A DNA stretch of 40,748 bases, taken from Geothermobacter hydrogeniphilus (GTDB lineage: Bacteria > Desulfobacterota > Desulfuromonadia > Desulfuromonadales > Geothermobacteraceae). The DNA is taken from NCBI RefSeq assembly GCF_002898515.1, contig NZ_PPFX01000037.1:1-40748 (forward strand), written 5' to 3'. Made by a program: the position numbers and the translations under genes. Shown piece after piece: positions 7,592-17,324 of this stretch (positions within the stretch are counted from its first letter, which is position 1; each line of letters opens with the position of its first letter). Below the pieces are notes generated by a model. The model saw only the letters and a program-made list of their open reading frames with translations, made no database searches and was not told the DNA's origin.

Positions 7592-9112
7592 ATGAACTGT
7601 AAAATAGAAAATATCCGTACAGGCCGGAAACACGGCGGTCTGAACCGTGAAATTCTGCTGACCCTGGTTCTGCTTCTCGGCGCGGCCCTGCTGTTTGGCG
7701 GCTTTCTCTTTCTGCGCTTTGCCGAACAGAAATTTCTCGACCAGCATCTGGCGTTGCTGCTCGAAGTGAGCCGTTCAACGGCGATGGACCAGGTTCGCGA
7801 TGGAAACGTTCGTCCGGTCCAGTTTCGTCTCAGTCGGCTTCAACGGGACTTCGGCGCAGAAGCCTGGTGGCTTTACGATGCCCGACTCAAGCTGGTGCAG
7901 GGATATGCCATCGAGGATGTTCCACAGGTTTCGACGATTCGCCTGCGCCGCCTGCTGCTGCAGAGAGAGGAAGCCCTGGATGTTGACTGGAATCCTCTGC
8001 CGCTGTTCACCGGGGATTGGGACGGCAGTGCCCGGGTGATTGTTCCCCTTTCGACCCAGCCTCCCGCTCGTGGTCTGTTGGTGGTGCAATATTCTCTCGC
8101 TCCCCTGCGTGAACAGATACGCCGGGCACGGCGTTGGGTTTTCCTTTACGCTTTTGGTTACGGGTTGGTCCTGGCCGCTGCCGGATTCCTGCTGATGCGC
8201 CGTAACGTGATTCAGCCGGTGAAAAACCTGCTCGCGGCGACGGAGAAAGTCACCATGGGGCAGCTCGACACGGTTCTTGCGACCGAAGGGCCGCTGGAAA
8301 TTGCCCGTTTAGCCGGCAGTTTCAACCAGATGACCCGCGCCCTGGAACAGAGTCGACGGCAGACTGAGGCAACCATCCAGTCACTCAAAAGGGCCAACCA
8401 GGAGCTGGGGCAGACCCGCGATGAACTGGTGCGCAGTGAAAAACTGGCGACCGTCGGTCACCTCGCGGCGGGCATGGCCCATGAAATCGGCAATCCACTC
8501 GGTGCCCTGATGGGGTACCTGGCTCTGTTGCGACAGGACCTGCCCGTCGGGGAGTCGGCCGAAATGGCTGATTTTGCAATCCGGGAAGCTGAGAGAATTG
8601 ATCGGTTGGTGCGGGATTTGCTGGACTATGCCGCACCGGGATCCTCTGATCCCGTCCCTTTCGATCCCTGGGATGCGGTTCTGGAGACGATCGAATTGCT
8701 CCAGCTGCAGGGAACGTTGAAGAATATGCGGTTGATCTATGCTGAAGATCTTGTTCTACCTTCCGTTTCCATGGATCGTCGCAAGCTTGAACAGGTGCTG
8801 GTCAACCTGCTGATCAATGCCCGCGACGCCTGCAACGGTCAAGGGATCATTCGCCTAGAGGGCGAAGTGGTGGCGGATCGGGTTATATTGCGGGTCGCGG
8901 ATAACGGCTGCGGCATGAGCAGCGATGTTCAGAGCCAACTGTTCGAACCCTTTTTCACCACCAAGGCTCCTGGAAAGGGGCGGGGGCTAGGGCTGGCGGT
9001 TTGCCAGCGGGTCATGGCCGAAGCCGGTGGGGAGATCAGGGTTGAATCGGTGGAAGGTGAAGGCAGCTGTTTCTCTCTTCTGCTACCGCCTGCTGGAGAT
9101 GTTGATGGTTGA
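7592..9112 (+). CDS. NtrB-like membrane sensor histidine kinase
   Basis: A 506-residue kinase from the ATG at 7592; the frame is open further upstream to 7502 but that part does not look like protein. Layout: membrane helix at 22-44, periplasmic sensor region of about 140 residues with no recognised domain, second helix at 183-203, HAMP at about 204-256, a coiled stretch, then HisKA with H297 in MAHEIGNPLGAL and an HATPase with NLLINARDAC (N box), VADNGCGM (G1), FEPFFTTK (F box) and GRGLGLAV (G2). It overlaps the response regulator by 8 nt, so the pair is one two-component system. A weak promoter (TTGCAA at 7545, TATTTT at 7567, 16-nt spacer) precedes it. Confidence 0.92.
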   Translation: MNCKIENIRTGRKHGGLNREILLTLVLLLGAALLFGGFLFLRFAEQKFLDQHLALLLEVSRSTAMDQVRDGNVRPVQFRLSRLQRDFGAEAWWLYDARLKLVQGYAIEDVPQVSTIRLRRLLLQREEALDVDWNPLPLFTGDWDGSARVIVPLSTQPPARGLLVVQYSLAPLREQIRRARRWVFLYAFGYGLVLAAAGFLLMRRNVIQPVKNLLAATEKVTMGQLDTVLATEGPLEIARLAGSFNQMTRALEQSRRQTEATIQSLKRANQELGQTRDELVRSEKLATVGHLAAGMAHEIGNPLGALMGYLALLRQDLPVGESAEMADFAIREAERIDRLVRDLLDYAAPGSSDPVPFDPWDAVLETIELLQLQGTLKNMRLIYAEDLVLPSVSMDRRKLEQVLVNLLINARDACNGQGIIRLEGEVVADRVILRVADNGCGMSSDVQSQLFEPFFTTKAPGKGRGLGLAVCQRVMAEAGGEIRVESVEGEGSCFSLLLPPAGDVDG

Positions 9113-10463
9113 AATGATCAGGCATATCCTTGTCATCGATGATGAACCCGGCATGCGTTCCATGCTGCGAATGGTTCTCGAACGGACCGGGTACCAGGTC
9201 AGCGATGCCGAAACCGGACCGGAGGGCCTTGAACTTCTGGAACGGAAAAGTTTTTCCCTGATCCTCTGTGACATTCGCATGCCGGAAATGGACGGCATGG
9301 CTTTTCTTAAGGAACTGCAACGGCGTCGGGTGGCCGCGACGGTCATCATGATGAGCGCCTACGGCAGTCTTGATACCGCTGTTGAATGTCTGAAACAGGG
9401 CGCCTACGATTACATCTCCAAACCCTTCAAGCCGGACGAAATTATTCTCACCCTGCGCAAGGCTGAAGAACGGATGCGGCTGTTGCGGGAAAACCGGCTG
9501 CTGAAAAAGGAACTCGCCCGTAACGAAACGCTGGAGGATCTGGTCTACCGGAGCTCGGTTATGGCCAACCTGGCCGAGCAGGTGGCCCAGGTGGCCGTTG
9601 CCCGTTCCCCGGTACTGGTGACCGGTGAAACGGGGACCGGCAAGGAATTGATCGCCCGGGCGCTGCATTTCTCCAGTCAGCGCAAGGACGGCCCCTTCCT
9701 GGCCGTCAACTGCAGCGCCATTGCCCCCAGTCTGCTTGAAAGTGAGCTTTTCGGTCATGCCCGCGGGGCCTTCACCGGAGCCGACAAGGCGCGTGATGGA
9801 CTCTTTATCGTCGCCAGCGGAGGCACCCTGTTTCTGGATGAAATCGGCGAACTGCCCCTGGAGTTGCAGCCGAAACTGTTGCGGGTTCTTCAGGAAGGGG
9901 AAGTCCGGCGGGTTGGTGAAACCAGGCCGCGCCGGATCGATACCCGGGTGGTGGTTGCGACCGCCCGCAACCTGCAGGATGAAGTTGCCGCCGGCCGTTT
10001 TCGCAGCGACCTGTTCTTCCGTCTGGCCGTTATCGAACTGACGCTGCCGCCGTTGCGTGAACGATGTGAGGATATCCCGCTGCTGGCCGAACACTTTGTC
10101 CGGACCATTGCCTATCGTGAGCGGCGTCCCGTGCCCAAGCTGCATCCGGAGGTTATGGCCCGGCTACAGGCCTACAATTGGCCCGGCAATGTGCGTGAGC
10201 TGGAAAATTTCATCGAAAAAACGATGATTTTCTGCCGTGGGGACGAAATCAGCATTGAGGCACTTCCCTGGGAAATGCGGCGGCGGAACCGGCAGGCGTC
10301 ACGGGACCTGTCGCTGAAACGAGCCGTGCGGAGACTGGAACGGGAGTATATCCACAAGGCCCTCGCCGAGACGGATGGAAACCGCACCAAAGCCGCAAAA
10401 CTGTTGGAAATCAGCTTGCGCTCCCTGATGTATAAAATCAAGGAGTATCAGGAGGAGGGTTAA
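9105..10463 (+). CDS. NtrC-family sigma-54 response regulator
   Basis: A 452-residue activator. Receiver domain with phospho-acceptor D56 ([11 protein letters not shown]) and the K of [12 protein letters not shown]+ domain with Walker A GETGTGKE, the sigma-54 contact loop GAFTGA, Walker [13 protein letters not shown] and the R-finger region; a C-terminal Fis-type helix-turn-helix ([17 protein letters not shown]). I chose ATG 9105 because GGAG lies 7 nt upstream; in-frame ATGs at 9099 and 9114 are alternatives. It is encoded with its kinase and faces the minor-pilin operon, whose promoter carries a sigma-54 site, so that operon is a likely target (inference). It is distinct from PilR at 29791, whose loop is GSFTGA. 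Confidence 0.93.
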   Translation: MVEMIRHILVIDDEPGMRSMLRMVLERTGYQVSDAETGPEGLELLERKSFSLILCDIRMPEMDGMAFLKELQRRRVAATVIMMSAYGSLDTAVECLKQGAYDYISKPFKPDEIILTLRKAEERMRLLRENRLLKKELARNETLEDLVYRSSVMANLAEQVAQVAVARSPVLVTGETGTGKELIARALHFSSQRKDGPFLAVNCSAIAPSLLESELFGHARGAFTGADKARDGLFIVASGGTLFLDEIGELPLELQPKLLRVLQEGEVRRVGETRPRRIDTRVVVATARNLQDEVAAGRFRSDLFFRLAVIELTLPPLRERCEDIPLLAEHFVRTIAYRERRPVPKLHPEVMARLQAYNWPGNVRELENFIEKTMIFCRGDEISIEALPWEMRRRNRQASRDLSLKRAVRRLEREYIHKALAETDGNRTKAAKLLEISLRSLMYKIKEYQEEG

Positions 10464-11512
10464 GGCCGGCCGGCGGCCGACAGCGGTCGGGGGGTGATTT
10501 TCAGCTTCCAGTTCTCTGTGCCCCGTTTGAGTTCGAGCAGCAGCTTTTGCCCTTCCTCCGTATTTCTGACCGTCGACAAAAAATCATCCCGGTAACGGAT
10601 CTTTCGACCGTTCAGGGTCAGAATCCGGTCTCCTTTGCTGATCCCGGATTGCGCGGCGGGACTGTCGGCAAGAACTCTCGTTACCAGCAGGCCGGAACCG
10701 GAATGGTTTGTTGTGGAAACCCCTTCCATGGTTTCCGCGACCTGCAATCCCAGGGTTGCGGCAGGACGGGGCCGCTTATGCTTCAGCAGAAAAGCAATAG
10801 CCTCTGCCGGAGCGATAAAGGCCGTCCCCATGAGGGCTCCTTTCCAGGTCATCATGCCGCTCTGTATCCCGACAACTTCATTTCTGTCATTCACCCAGGC
10901 CGCTCCCGACAAGCCTTTCGGTGTCATTGCCGAGAGCAGATACACCTGGCTGTAACACTGGTTACGAGCGTTCCATTCAAAATGAGGTCGGGTTTTCGAT
11001 ACCATCCCCTGAAAATGGAGTTGGTGACGAAAGAGCGCGGAACCATAAGAAAAAACAGCCTGGCCGACCGTCGGTTTCCGGGATGAAATCGGCAGGTAGG
11101 GGAAGAAGTCTCCGTCTCTTGGGATCCGCAGGAGAGCCAGGTCGTAGGCCCGATCGACGGCTATGACATCGGCCTTCCGCCGTCCCGTCGCGGGGGAGGA
11201 AATTTCCACGGAATCATTTTCGGCAAGCAGGTGGGCCGCGGTGACGGCGAAGCCGGCAGGACTGGCGAACCAGCCATTGCCGATGAGTCGGCCATTGGCC
11301 AGCAGGTCGAATGAAGCAGTTTCAATAGCGGTCCTCTGCGAGGAACCCCTTGCCGTGGCGGGGCAGTTCGAGGGCAATCCTGCAAAGAGGAAAAGGAGAA
11401 TAATGATCAGCCATAAAGAACGGCCGCCGGCCTGGTTGGTGCTGCGCTGAAACAAAACGGGCAAGCCTCCAAGCAAGAAGAAAATCCCGGCCGGTTGCGG
11501 GACACTCAGCAT
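10460..11512 (-). CDS. Membrane-anchored trypsin-like serine protease with PDZ domain
   Basis: From ATG 11512 (AGGAA about 8 nt upstream) the product is 350 residues; a TTG at 11572 touching the fimT stop would add 20. Two hydrophobic stretches near the N terminus, the second (LWLIIILLFLFAGL) probably the signal or anchor. The protease core shows a likely triad: His in AVTAAHLL, Asp in AYDLALLRI and Ser in PKGLSGAAW; the serine motif is GLSGA, not the usual GNSGG. The C-terminal PDZ domain (VLADSPAAQSGISKGDRILTLNGRKI) is typical of DegP/HtrA-type periplasmic proteases. It is the last gene of the minor-pilin operon, and its stop codon shares TTAA with that of the convergent sigma-54 regulator. 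Confidence 0.8.
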   Translation of the reverse strand: MLSVPQPAGIFFLLGGLPVLFQRSTNQAGGRSLWLIIILLFLFAGLPSNCPATARGSSQRTAIETASFDLLANGRLIGNGWFASPAGFAVTAAHLLAENDSVEISSPATGRRKADVIAVDRAYDLALLRIPRDGDFFPYLPISSRKPTVGQAVFSYGSALFRHQLHFQGMVSKTRPHFEWNARNQCYSQVYLLSAMTPKGLSGAAWVNDRNEVVGIQSGMMTWKGALMGTAFIAPAEAIAFLLKHKRPRPAATLGLQVAETMEGVSTTNHSGSGLLVTRVLADSPAAQSGISKGDRILTLNGRKIRYRDDFLSTVRNTEEGQKLLLELKRGTENWKLKITPRPLSAAGRP

Positions 11513-11568
11513 GAACCGGTTCCTGAACGAATCAGCCGGGTTTCCCTCCGGGACCAGGTATCGCAGGG

Positions 11569-12048
11569 TCAATCAGCAACCGCCCGTCCGGTGCTGGCCG
11601 AGGGGATACCAACCCTGGAATGTCTGACCGGTGGGGAGGAATTGTCCATGATGCAGATGTAGCCGGAATTTGAGGTGCCGTTGGGGTTGAAGCCGAAGGT
11701 CAGATCGGCGGTCCCCAGACAGTCTGCATTCCTTCGCAAGGTGATGGAAGTCGGGAAATTGTACCAGCTTGAAGGCGTAAAGGCCGAACTGTTGCTTGCC
11801 AGGTTTCCTTCGGACAACCTGAATCTCCGGTTGCTGAGCTGGACTTCGACCCGGTATTCCCTGTTGTTGGAGATAGAAAAATTTCTCGCTTTGCGAAGCG
11901 CTCCGAGCAAATCGAGACTGGCCTCCCGGTAGACCGCGTTCTGCCGCCATTGCATGAAGGACGGGGCGGCAATGGTCGTTACGATGGCCATGATCGCCAT
12001 GACGACGATGAGTTCGATGAGGGAAAAGCCGGCTGCCGAGTTTTTCAA
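11569..12048 (-). CDS. fimT: Type IV minor pilin FimT/GspH family
   Basis: A 159-residue prepilin: a 7-residue leader ending in AAG, cleavage before FSLIE (Glu5 present), then a 20-residue hydrophobic helix and ARKARNFSISNNREYRVEV, the hallmark of GspH/FimT. The C-terminal region has a cysteine pair (DCLGTADL and YICIMD) as in minor pilins. The start is TTG at 12048, supported by GGAGGA 6 nt upstream and by the leader fitting exactly. It lies downstream of the pilVWXY1 genes but is separated from them by the hairpin element at 12110-12277. Role: minor pilin in the priming/tip complex; FimT has been linked to DNA binding during uptake in some species. Confidence 0.92.
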   Translation of the reverse strand: MKNSAAGFSLIELIVVMAIMAIVTTIAAPSFMQWRQNAVYREASLDLLGALRKARNFSISNNREYRVEVQLSNRRFRLSEGNLASNSSAFTPSSWYNFPTSITLRRNADCLGTADLTFGFNPNGTSNSGYICIMDNSSPPVRHSRVGIPSASTGRAVAD

Positions 12049-12109
12049 ATGGATTCCTCCTGACCACGTATCATGCCGAAAGCGCAGTCTTTGTTTTCTG
12101 CTTCAGATG

Positions 12110-12277
12110 CTAGTACCCTGTAACTCATAGGATTTCGTAATATTGCGCCGGGATTTTCCGTGTCGACAAGGCGCGCTTTCCGCTGCATAGCCGTAGCTAT
12201 GAAGCGGTGAAGCGCAACGCAGCTGACGCGGAAAATAACCAGCAAGTTGCGAAAGATTATGGGTTACATGGTACTAG
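12110..12277. repeat. MITE-like hairpin element with terminal inverted repeats, copy B
   Basis: A 168-bp imperfect palindrome. Its ends (12110-12137 and 12250-12277) are inverted copies matching at 23 of 28 positions, both starting CTAGTACC, and pairing continues inward to a perfect tip CATAGC-cgta-GCTATG near 12186-12201. The core (CAAGGCGCGC ... GAAGCGGTGAAGCGCAACGCAGCTG) resembles copies A, C and D. No open frame. The TAG stop of the adjacent lipoprotein gene (12274-12276) lies inside the right inverted repeat. Confidence 0.8.
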
Positions 12278-12951
12278 TCATTCGGATCGGGAATGATGAA
12301 CCGCCCTCCGGGGAAGACCGGACCCGCTTCGGTGTCGTCCCGGGGTGTTACATCCAGGCCTATTTCGTTTCCGATTTTCACGTATCTGCCCGGCAGGGTC
12401 GCGCCATTGACATCGAACAATTCTTCGCCGTTGACTGTCCAGCGATAGTCAAATGAAATCATATCGCCATCGGGATCATGAGCTTGCGGGATGACGGTGA
12501 TCGGCTCTCCGGGGCGCACCCTGGGGTTTTTGAACATGACCCGGGAAATTCGGGGGGGACTGTTTTTAACTGTTGTTTTCAGAATCTTTTGTTTGTCGCC
12601 GCATTGGATACGGGCTTCAATGACCGAGTTCACTCTGAAATTATCCGGGTTCAGTCTGAACGGAGTTGTCGGTGATTTTTCCCGGTTGTCGACCAACCAT
12701 TCCACATCAACATCCGTTCCGCAGCCCATGATATTGACAATCGCCGGTCTGGTGACAGTCACCGGCTGAGGCAGAAGAGTTGCCGTGAATGTGGGGCCGC
12801 CCTCGTTGCCCGAACCTGTTCCTGCCGGCAGACGCCGTGTTTTCTTGACGGTCGCATCGGCCCCTTGCGGAGCCGATGCGGTTTGCTGCCTGTCGCATCC
12901 CGAGCAGAGGATGAGAAGGCTCAGGAAGATTCCCAGTTGTACCGATCTCAT
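12274..12951 (-). CDS. Putative lipoprotein of the minor-pilin operon
   Basis: A 225-residue protein with a lipoprotein signal (hydrophobic LGIFLSLLILC, lipobox CSGC, lipidated C19). After a Gly/Ser/Pro-rich linker come two beta-sandwich-like stretches; the second (GEPITVIPQAHDPDGDMISFDYRWTVNGEE) is a PKD/cadherin-like Ig-type repeat with an acidic DPDGD loop that may bind calcium. It starts 1 nt after the pilY1 stop, with GAGGGAATAGG just ahead, so it is coupled to pilY1. Its stop codon is supplied by the inverted repeat of the element at 12110-12277, so the C terminus may have been trimmed by insertion. Confidence 0.8.
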   Translation of the reverse strand: MRSVQLGIFLSLLILCSGCDRQQTASAPQGADATVKKTRRLPAGTGSGNEGGPTFTATLLPQPVTVTRPAIVNIMGCGTDVDVEWLVDNREKSPTTPFRLNPDNFRVNSVIEARIQCGDKQKILKTTVKNSPPRISRVMFKNPRVRPGEPITVIPQAHDPDGDMISFDYRWTVNGEELFDVNGATLPGRYVKIGNEIGLDVTPRDDTEAGPVFPGGRFIIPDPND

Positions 12952-12952
12952 C

Positions 12953-15900
12953 CTATTCCCTCAGCCAGTAAAGGGGCTGGTAACTGCCGCCGCTCTTGGT
13001 TTCGCTGGTACACAGACCCCCGCCGCAACCGATCAGGGCTCCGGCACTGCGATCTTCGTGGACGGTGATGACGGCGCCGGAAGGAATCCCTGCTCCCAAC
13101 GTCAGAACCCGGTCGCTTCTCCTGAGGATGACCCCGGTTTTCTTCGTCGTCGCCCGGATATTGGTATTGGAAGCATACTGGTTGTCATTGTTCAAGTCGA
13201 AATTGAAGACGGCTTCTCCTGTCTTGTAGTCGACGGCGTAGACTTTGCCGATGCCGAGATTGCCGGACAGGCAGGGATCACTGGTCATCACGTTCGGCGT
13301 GAATGAGGTGAAGTATGCGACCTTGTTGTAGACCAGTGCCGGAGCGAGGATTTTTTCGCCGCTGGTCTGATCCAGTTTGACGAACCAGCCCGGATATTGC
13401 GGATTGAACAACCTTTGCAGGGTGCAGCCGGTCGAGGTGTCCGTCGGTGTACAGGTACTCAGATCCTGCGGATTCGGTTGCGGGCTCGAGGCCTGCAGGA
13501 AGTCCTGGGTCAGGTTGACCAGGTTCGCTTCGGTCATGGGGGCCAGGTTGCTGGGTCGATTCGGCTTGTAGTGATAGTCATAGACGGCATAGAGCCGGTC
13601 GGTGACCGCCTGATTGAGCGGATGAGCGCGATCGCCGGTGCCGAAATAGATACCGATGTAATTGCTCTCCTGAACGACTGAAGGCGGATAGAAGATTTTG
13701 CGCCCCTGGGTTGCCGGGGTCTCACCGCTGATCGTTGCGTCGCTCGGGTTGGCCGAGAAAATCTTTTTTCCATCCCAGTTGCCGGCGGATACCTTGCTGG
13801 AGATGTCAAACCGCCAGATATTGCCGCCGGTATCACCGGCATAGACCAGGTCGACGTAGCCGTCGAAGTTGCTGTCAATCGGTTTCAGGGCGCTGGCAAA
13901 AGAATAAGTTGGATTGTTCTGCGGGTCGGTGGCGGCCCGGGCGGAGGAGTAGACGTACTCCCACAGCTTGGTCGGAGCGGTGTTGATGCTCGGTCCGGTA
14001 GTGTTCAGGGTTGCAAGTTCCAGCAGGTAGATACCGCGTCCTCGGGGGTTGACCTGGTCTGACGTGCCGGTACTTGTAGCACTGCCGCCGTCGGCGGTCG
14101 GCAGAGTCGTCTGCGAGGTCGGCGAAGTCCCGTCGGGGAAGTGCTGGGTATTGCCGAACCTGAGATCTTCGTTGTTGTCGTAACCGGCGCCGATGAAGGC
14201 AACAACCTTGTTGGACGATCCCAGTCTGACCGTGCCGATGACCGGATCGGACCAGGTTTCTCCAAGTTCACTGAACCCGGTGGTTGTCCCGGAAAGATCC
14301 CAGAGGAATTGCGGCGCGGTCGGATTGGTGACGTCGAGTGCGAAATAATAGCCGCGATTGGCGGTGGGATCAAGAGTGTCGATACCATCACCGCGGCGCA
14401 TGCCGACCAGGAGAATGACCTTGTCCTTCTGGCCATTGTCGGTGACTCCTGCCGGGTCTGTATCTGTCGCAGCCGTTTCGGGTCCAGGGCCGATGTTGCC
14501 GTCATGGTCGGCGTCATACACGTAGACCGCCGGACTGCCGTCGACGAAATACTGATGCGTGGAGCCTCCCAGGTACTTGAGGCGCGACAGGGCGGGGGGC
14601 GGGACAAAGGCCCAGAGTTCCACCCCGTCGGCATCCCGGTAGGCGTGGAGCATTCCGTCGTTGCCTCCGTAGAAGATAACGGTTTTGTTCAGGTTCGGGT
14701 CGCTCTCATTGTTGATCGTGTAGTTGTTGTAGGGCTGGATCAAGGGTTTTGAATGGAGAATATCGCCCATGATCCAGGCGCGTTTTTCGGCGGTAATGCC
14801 GTCGAGGTCCTGGTCATAACTGTCGTATCCCTGCATGTAGTCGATGATGAGGTCCCGGTCTGCTGCCGTGCTGACCGCCAGGACGGCAGGCGTCAGGCTG
14901 GTGTTGCTCTTGCTGAACAGGTTGACCGGTTGCGTCAGAACTTTGCTGGTGCCCAGGTAAGTGTATATTTTTCTCGGGTTTGCCGCCAGGTCGCGTGCCT
15001 GCAGCACGTCACCGATACCACCCTCATTGACATTGCCGCCATCCGGATTCACCGACCAGAACGAGGTGGATGTCGGCAGGAAGCGTCCGTTGGCATCGGT
15101 CGCGACCACCCCGTTCTTGTCCACCACGTCGCCGTCATGATTGATGCCGAACTTTTTCAGGTTCCCCTGCCAGTCGTTGCCGACAATGGGTTTGAAAAAG
15201 CCCAGGTAGACGCGCCGACCGCTGTAGGTCTTGTTTTCCGGGCTGGTGGGGACGACCGGAGCCACGAAGGCGCTGTTGACCTCCAGGATCTGGCCGATAA
15301 TCGAGGTCAGGGCGCCGGTCAGGGTCTGATAATTGGAGGCCAGGTAGGCTTTGCCACCGCCGTTGGCGGCAGTGTCCTTCAGCAGTTGGACCGCCTGGGC
15401 GTCGGCACCGCCAAGACCGAAGCCGATGGTGAAGGTCAGGGCATTCTGGGTGCCGGGGAAGCCTGATGTGCCGGTTTCAGGGGAGAGGTCGGTATCGTGC
15501 AGGTACTTGGCGACATCGTCAAGGTAGTCGGTGCTGCCATACCATCCTCCTCCGCTCTGTTCTTTGCGGTCGCCGTCGCAGTCGCCGGCGGAGCAGATGC
15601 TTCGCAGAACCGGGTCATTATCCATGGTCGCCATGCCGTCGGTGATGATGATGATGTAATTTTCCTGGCAGCTGGCGGTAATGGGTGAGGTGTATTTGAA
15701 ATTGCCGTTGAAGGCGCTGTAACCGCCCTGGAAGTAGCGCAGCGATTCAAAGAGCGTTTCTCCCAGCGGGGTCCAGCTGTTGGCCGGCAGGGTGCGGACG
15801 ACGTCAATCAGGGCGTCCTCGTTGGTGATGGTGACACTGCCGCTGACGGTGTGAGTGGCGGTCATGTCCTTGACATAGGTCGTGTAGTTTTTACCGCCGA

Positions 15901-16891
15901 CGTTCTGAGTGCGGAAACTGCCCCCCTGGCTGTAGTTGAACCCGATCAGGCCGAAATTGACGCCGTCAGTGCTGCGGATGAGGTCTTCCACGACATTGCG
16001 GGCAATCTGGTTCTTGGTTTCGCGAATGGTCGTGCAGACCTGCCCCGCGGCGCTGGTGTCCGCGGTGGTGTCAGCCGTTGGGATCTGCGCGTACTGTTCC
16101 ATGCTCATGCCGGTGTCGAGGTCGGCGTTGCCGCCGGACTGATTGTACCAGACGATCCAGTTGCCGGTGGCGTACTGGTAGGTTTTATCCTCCTTCTGAC
16201 AACTGCTGGTCCTTAATTTTCTTGTTCCGGTCCAGTGCCCGTTGTTGATAAGTTTATTCCGCGGGCCGCTGCAGTAGACATTGGTGACATTCGATATCTT
16301 TTCCTTCCAGTCGGAACAGGTGCCGTTGTTCCAGTTTTTCTGCTCACATTCGTAGACCGTGTTTTTTTTGCAGGTTTTGTCATAGCTGCCGTTTTCCTTT
16401 TTGCCGCAATACTTGGTGCCGGTTATCGCGGTATAATCCGAGTTCGGATTGTAGGAGCCTGTCGTCAGGGTACAGGCGTCACCGACACCGTCGCCGTTGC
16501 TGTCGGCCTGGTCAGCGTTGGGAACGGTCGGGCAGTTGTCGATGTTGTCGGTGATCCCGTCACCGTCGGTGTCGGGGTAGGTGGTGTTATTGTCGCAGGC
16601 ATCACCGAGTCCGTCGCCGTCGGTGTCGGTCTGGCTGGGATTGGGGGTGTTGACGCAGTTGTCCTTGTTATCGGCGATGCCGTCACCGTCAGAGTCCGGC
16701 TCGCAGACCTGAACGTTGACCTGGTTGCCCATACTTCCCGAGGTGTCGAAAACAATCAGGACGTTCGGTTTGAGAGAGGCCGTGGTGCCTCCATAGATGG
16801 CCGTGTCGCCGATATAGGTATCCGGCTGGGCCATGGCCGTAAGGGGGAAAAAGACCAACGAGATCAGAGCTGCAAGCGTGAGTTTATTCAT
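12953..16891 (-). CDS. pilY1: PilY1-type pilus tip protein with TSP3 calcium repeats
   Basis: A 1312-residue secreted protein. Start ATG 16891 is chosen because GGAGAG lies just before it; the ATG at 16903 covers that ribosome site. Signal peptide 1-21 (cut near AMA). A von Willebrand A-like domain starts with [10 protein letters not shown] (MIDAS DxSxS at 49-53). It is interrupted at 66-140 by thrombospondin type 3 repeats ([14 protein letters not shown] and two more copies). VWA resumes with [13 protein letters not shown]. The C-terminal half is the PilC/PilY1 beta-propeller ([18 protein letters not shown]; a DADHDGN calcium-type loop). PilY1 proteins sit at the pilus tip, promote assembly and act in adhesion and surface sensing. 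It lies downstream of pilVWX as in other species. Confidence 0.95.
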   Translation of the reverse strand: MNKLTLAALISLVFFPLTAMAQPDTYIGDTAIYGGTTASLKPNVLIVFDTSGSMGNQVNVQVCEPDSDGDGIADNKDNCVNTPNPSQTDTDGDGLGDACDNNTTYPDTDGDGITDNIDNCPTVPNADQADSNGDGVGDACTLTTGSYNPNSDYTAITGTKYCGKKENGSYDKTCKKNTVYECEQKNWNNGTCSDWKEKISNVTNVYCSGPRNKLINNGHWTGTRKLRTSSCQKEDKTYQYATGNWIVWYNQSGGNADLDTGMSMEQYAQIPTADTTADTSAAGQVCTTIRETKNQIARNVVEDLIRSTDGVNFGLIGFNYSQGGSFRTQNVGGKNYTTYVKDMTATHTVSGSVTITNEDALIDVVRTLPANSWTPLGETLFESLRYFQGGYSAFNGNFKYTSPITASCQENYIIIITDGMATMDNDPVLRSICSAGDCDGDRKEQSGGGWYGSTDYLDDVAKYLHDTDLSPETGTSGFPGTQNALTFTIGFGLGGADAQAVQLLKDTAANGGGKAYLASNYQTLTGALTSIIGQILEVNSAFVAPVVPTSPENKTYSGRRVYLGFFKPIVGNDWQGNLKKFGINHDGDVVDKNGVVATDANGRFLPTSTSFWSVNPDGGNVNEGGIGDVLQARDLAANPRKIYTYLGTSKVLTQPVNLFSKSNTSLTPAVLAVSTAADRDLIIDYMQGYDSYDQDLDGITAEKRAWIMGDILHSKPLIQPYNNYTINNESDPNLNKTVIFYGGNDGMLHAYRDADGVELWAFVPPPALSRLKYLGGSTHQYFVDGSPAVYVYDADHDGNIGPGPETAATDTDPAGVTDNGQKDKVILLVGMRRGDGIDTLDPTANRGYYFALDVTNPTAPQFLWDLSGTTTGFSELGETWSDPVIGTVRLGSSNKVVAFIGAGYDNNEDLRFGNTQHFPDGTSPTSQTTLPTADGGSATSTGTSDQVNPRGRGIYLLELATLNTTGPSINTAPTKLWEYVYSSARAATDPQNNPTYSFASALKPIDSNFDGYVDLVYAGDTGGNIWRFDISSKVSAGNWDGKKIFSANPSDATISGETPATQGRKIFYPPSVVQESNYIGIYFGTGDRAHPLNQAVTDRLYAVYDYHYKPNRPSNLAPMTEANLVNLTQDFLQASSPQPNPQDLSTCTPTDTSTGCTLQRLFNPQYPGWFVKLDQTSGEKILAPALVYNKVAYFTSFTPNVMTSDPCLSGNLGIGKVYAVDYKTGEAVFNFDLNNDNQYASNTNIRATTKKTGVILRRSDRVLTLGAGIPSGAVITVHEDRSAGALIGCGGGLCTSETKSGGSYQPLYWLRE

Positions 16892-16945
16892 AACCCTCTC
16901 CATTTCGAGGTAGCGGATGCACCCGGTTTCTGCGCTCCCCGGGAG

Positions 16946-17296
16946 TCAGTCACGATCATTCTTTTCCGCCAGGTAATTGAGATAGTTGCCGCTGGCCCAG
17001 GTCGGAGCCTCGGCATTGCCGAGGCATCGGCCGGTATCCGACAGGTTGCCGGTCCAGGAACCCCGTTCGCGCAACGTGGTGCGCGCCTTGTCGCAGGGAA
17101 TCGATGTCCAGAGCTTAGGCCGTTTTGCTCCGTACCAGAGCTGCTCTCTGTCGTCGTACTGATAGAGCCTGTCTGCCTGGTAGATGCCCGGGTAAGGAGT
17201 GGTGCTGATGTAGGCGTCGTCCCCGCCATCTTCGGTTGCCAGGCTCGGAACGGTCACCAACAGCAGGAAAAGCGGGATCAGGGCGAGGTATCTCAT
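16946..17296 (-). CDS. Short secreted PilY1-like protein
   Basis: A 116-residue protein from ATG 17296 with an excellent ribosome site (GAAGGAGG, 6-nt spacing). Signal peptide at about 1-19 (LIPLFLLLVTVPSLA). The mature part (YPGIYQADRLYQYDD ... CDKARTTLRE ... APTWASGNYLNYLAE) resembles the segment that in many PilY1 proteins lies shortly after the DTSGSM motif and ends with SGNxLNW/Y followed by the rest of the VWA domain. Here that segment is a separate gene between pilX and pilY1. It could be a leftover of a split PilY1 or a dedicated partner; two cysteines remain. The similarity is from pattern memory and should be tested. Confidence 0.75.
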   Translation of the reverse strand: MRYLALIPLFLLLVTVPSLATEDGGDDAYISTTPYPGIYQADRLYQYDDREQLWYGAKRPKLWTSIPCDKARTTLRERGSWTGNLSDTGRCLGNAEAPTWASGNYLNYLAEKNDRD

Positions 17297-17324
17297 GGTT
17301 GGCCTCCTTCGGTATGGGCTGGCC

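Noticed and set aside
16472-16696. Short tandem DNA repeats that could be taken for a CRISPR-like or satellite array
   Set aside because: They encode in-frame DxDGDG thrombospondin type 3 repeats within pilY1, with no spacer structure.
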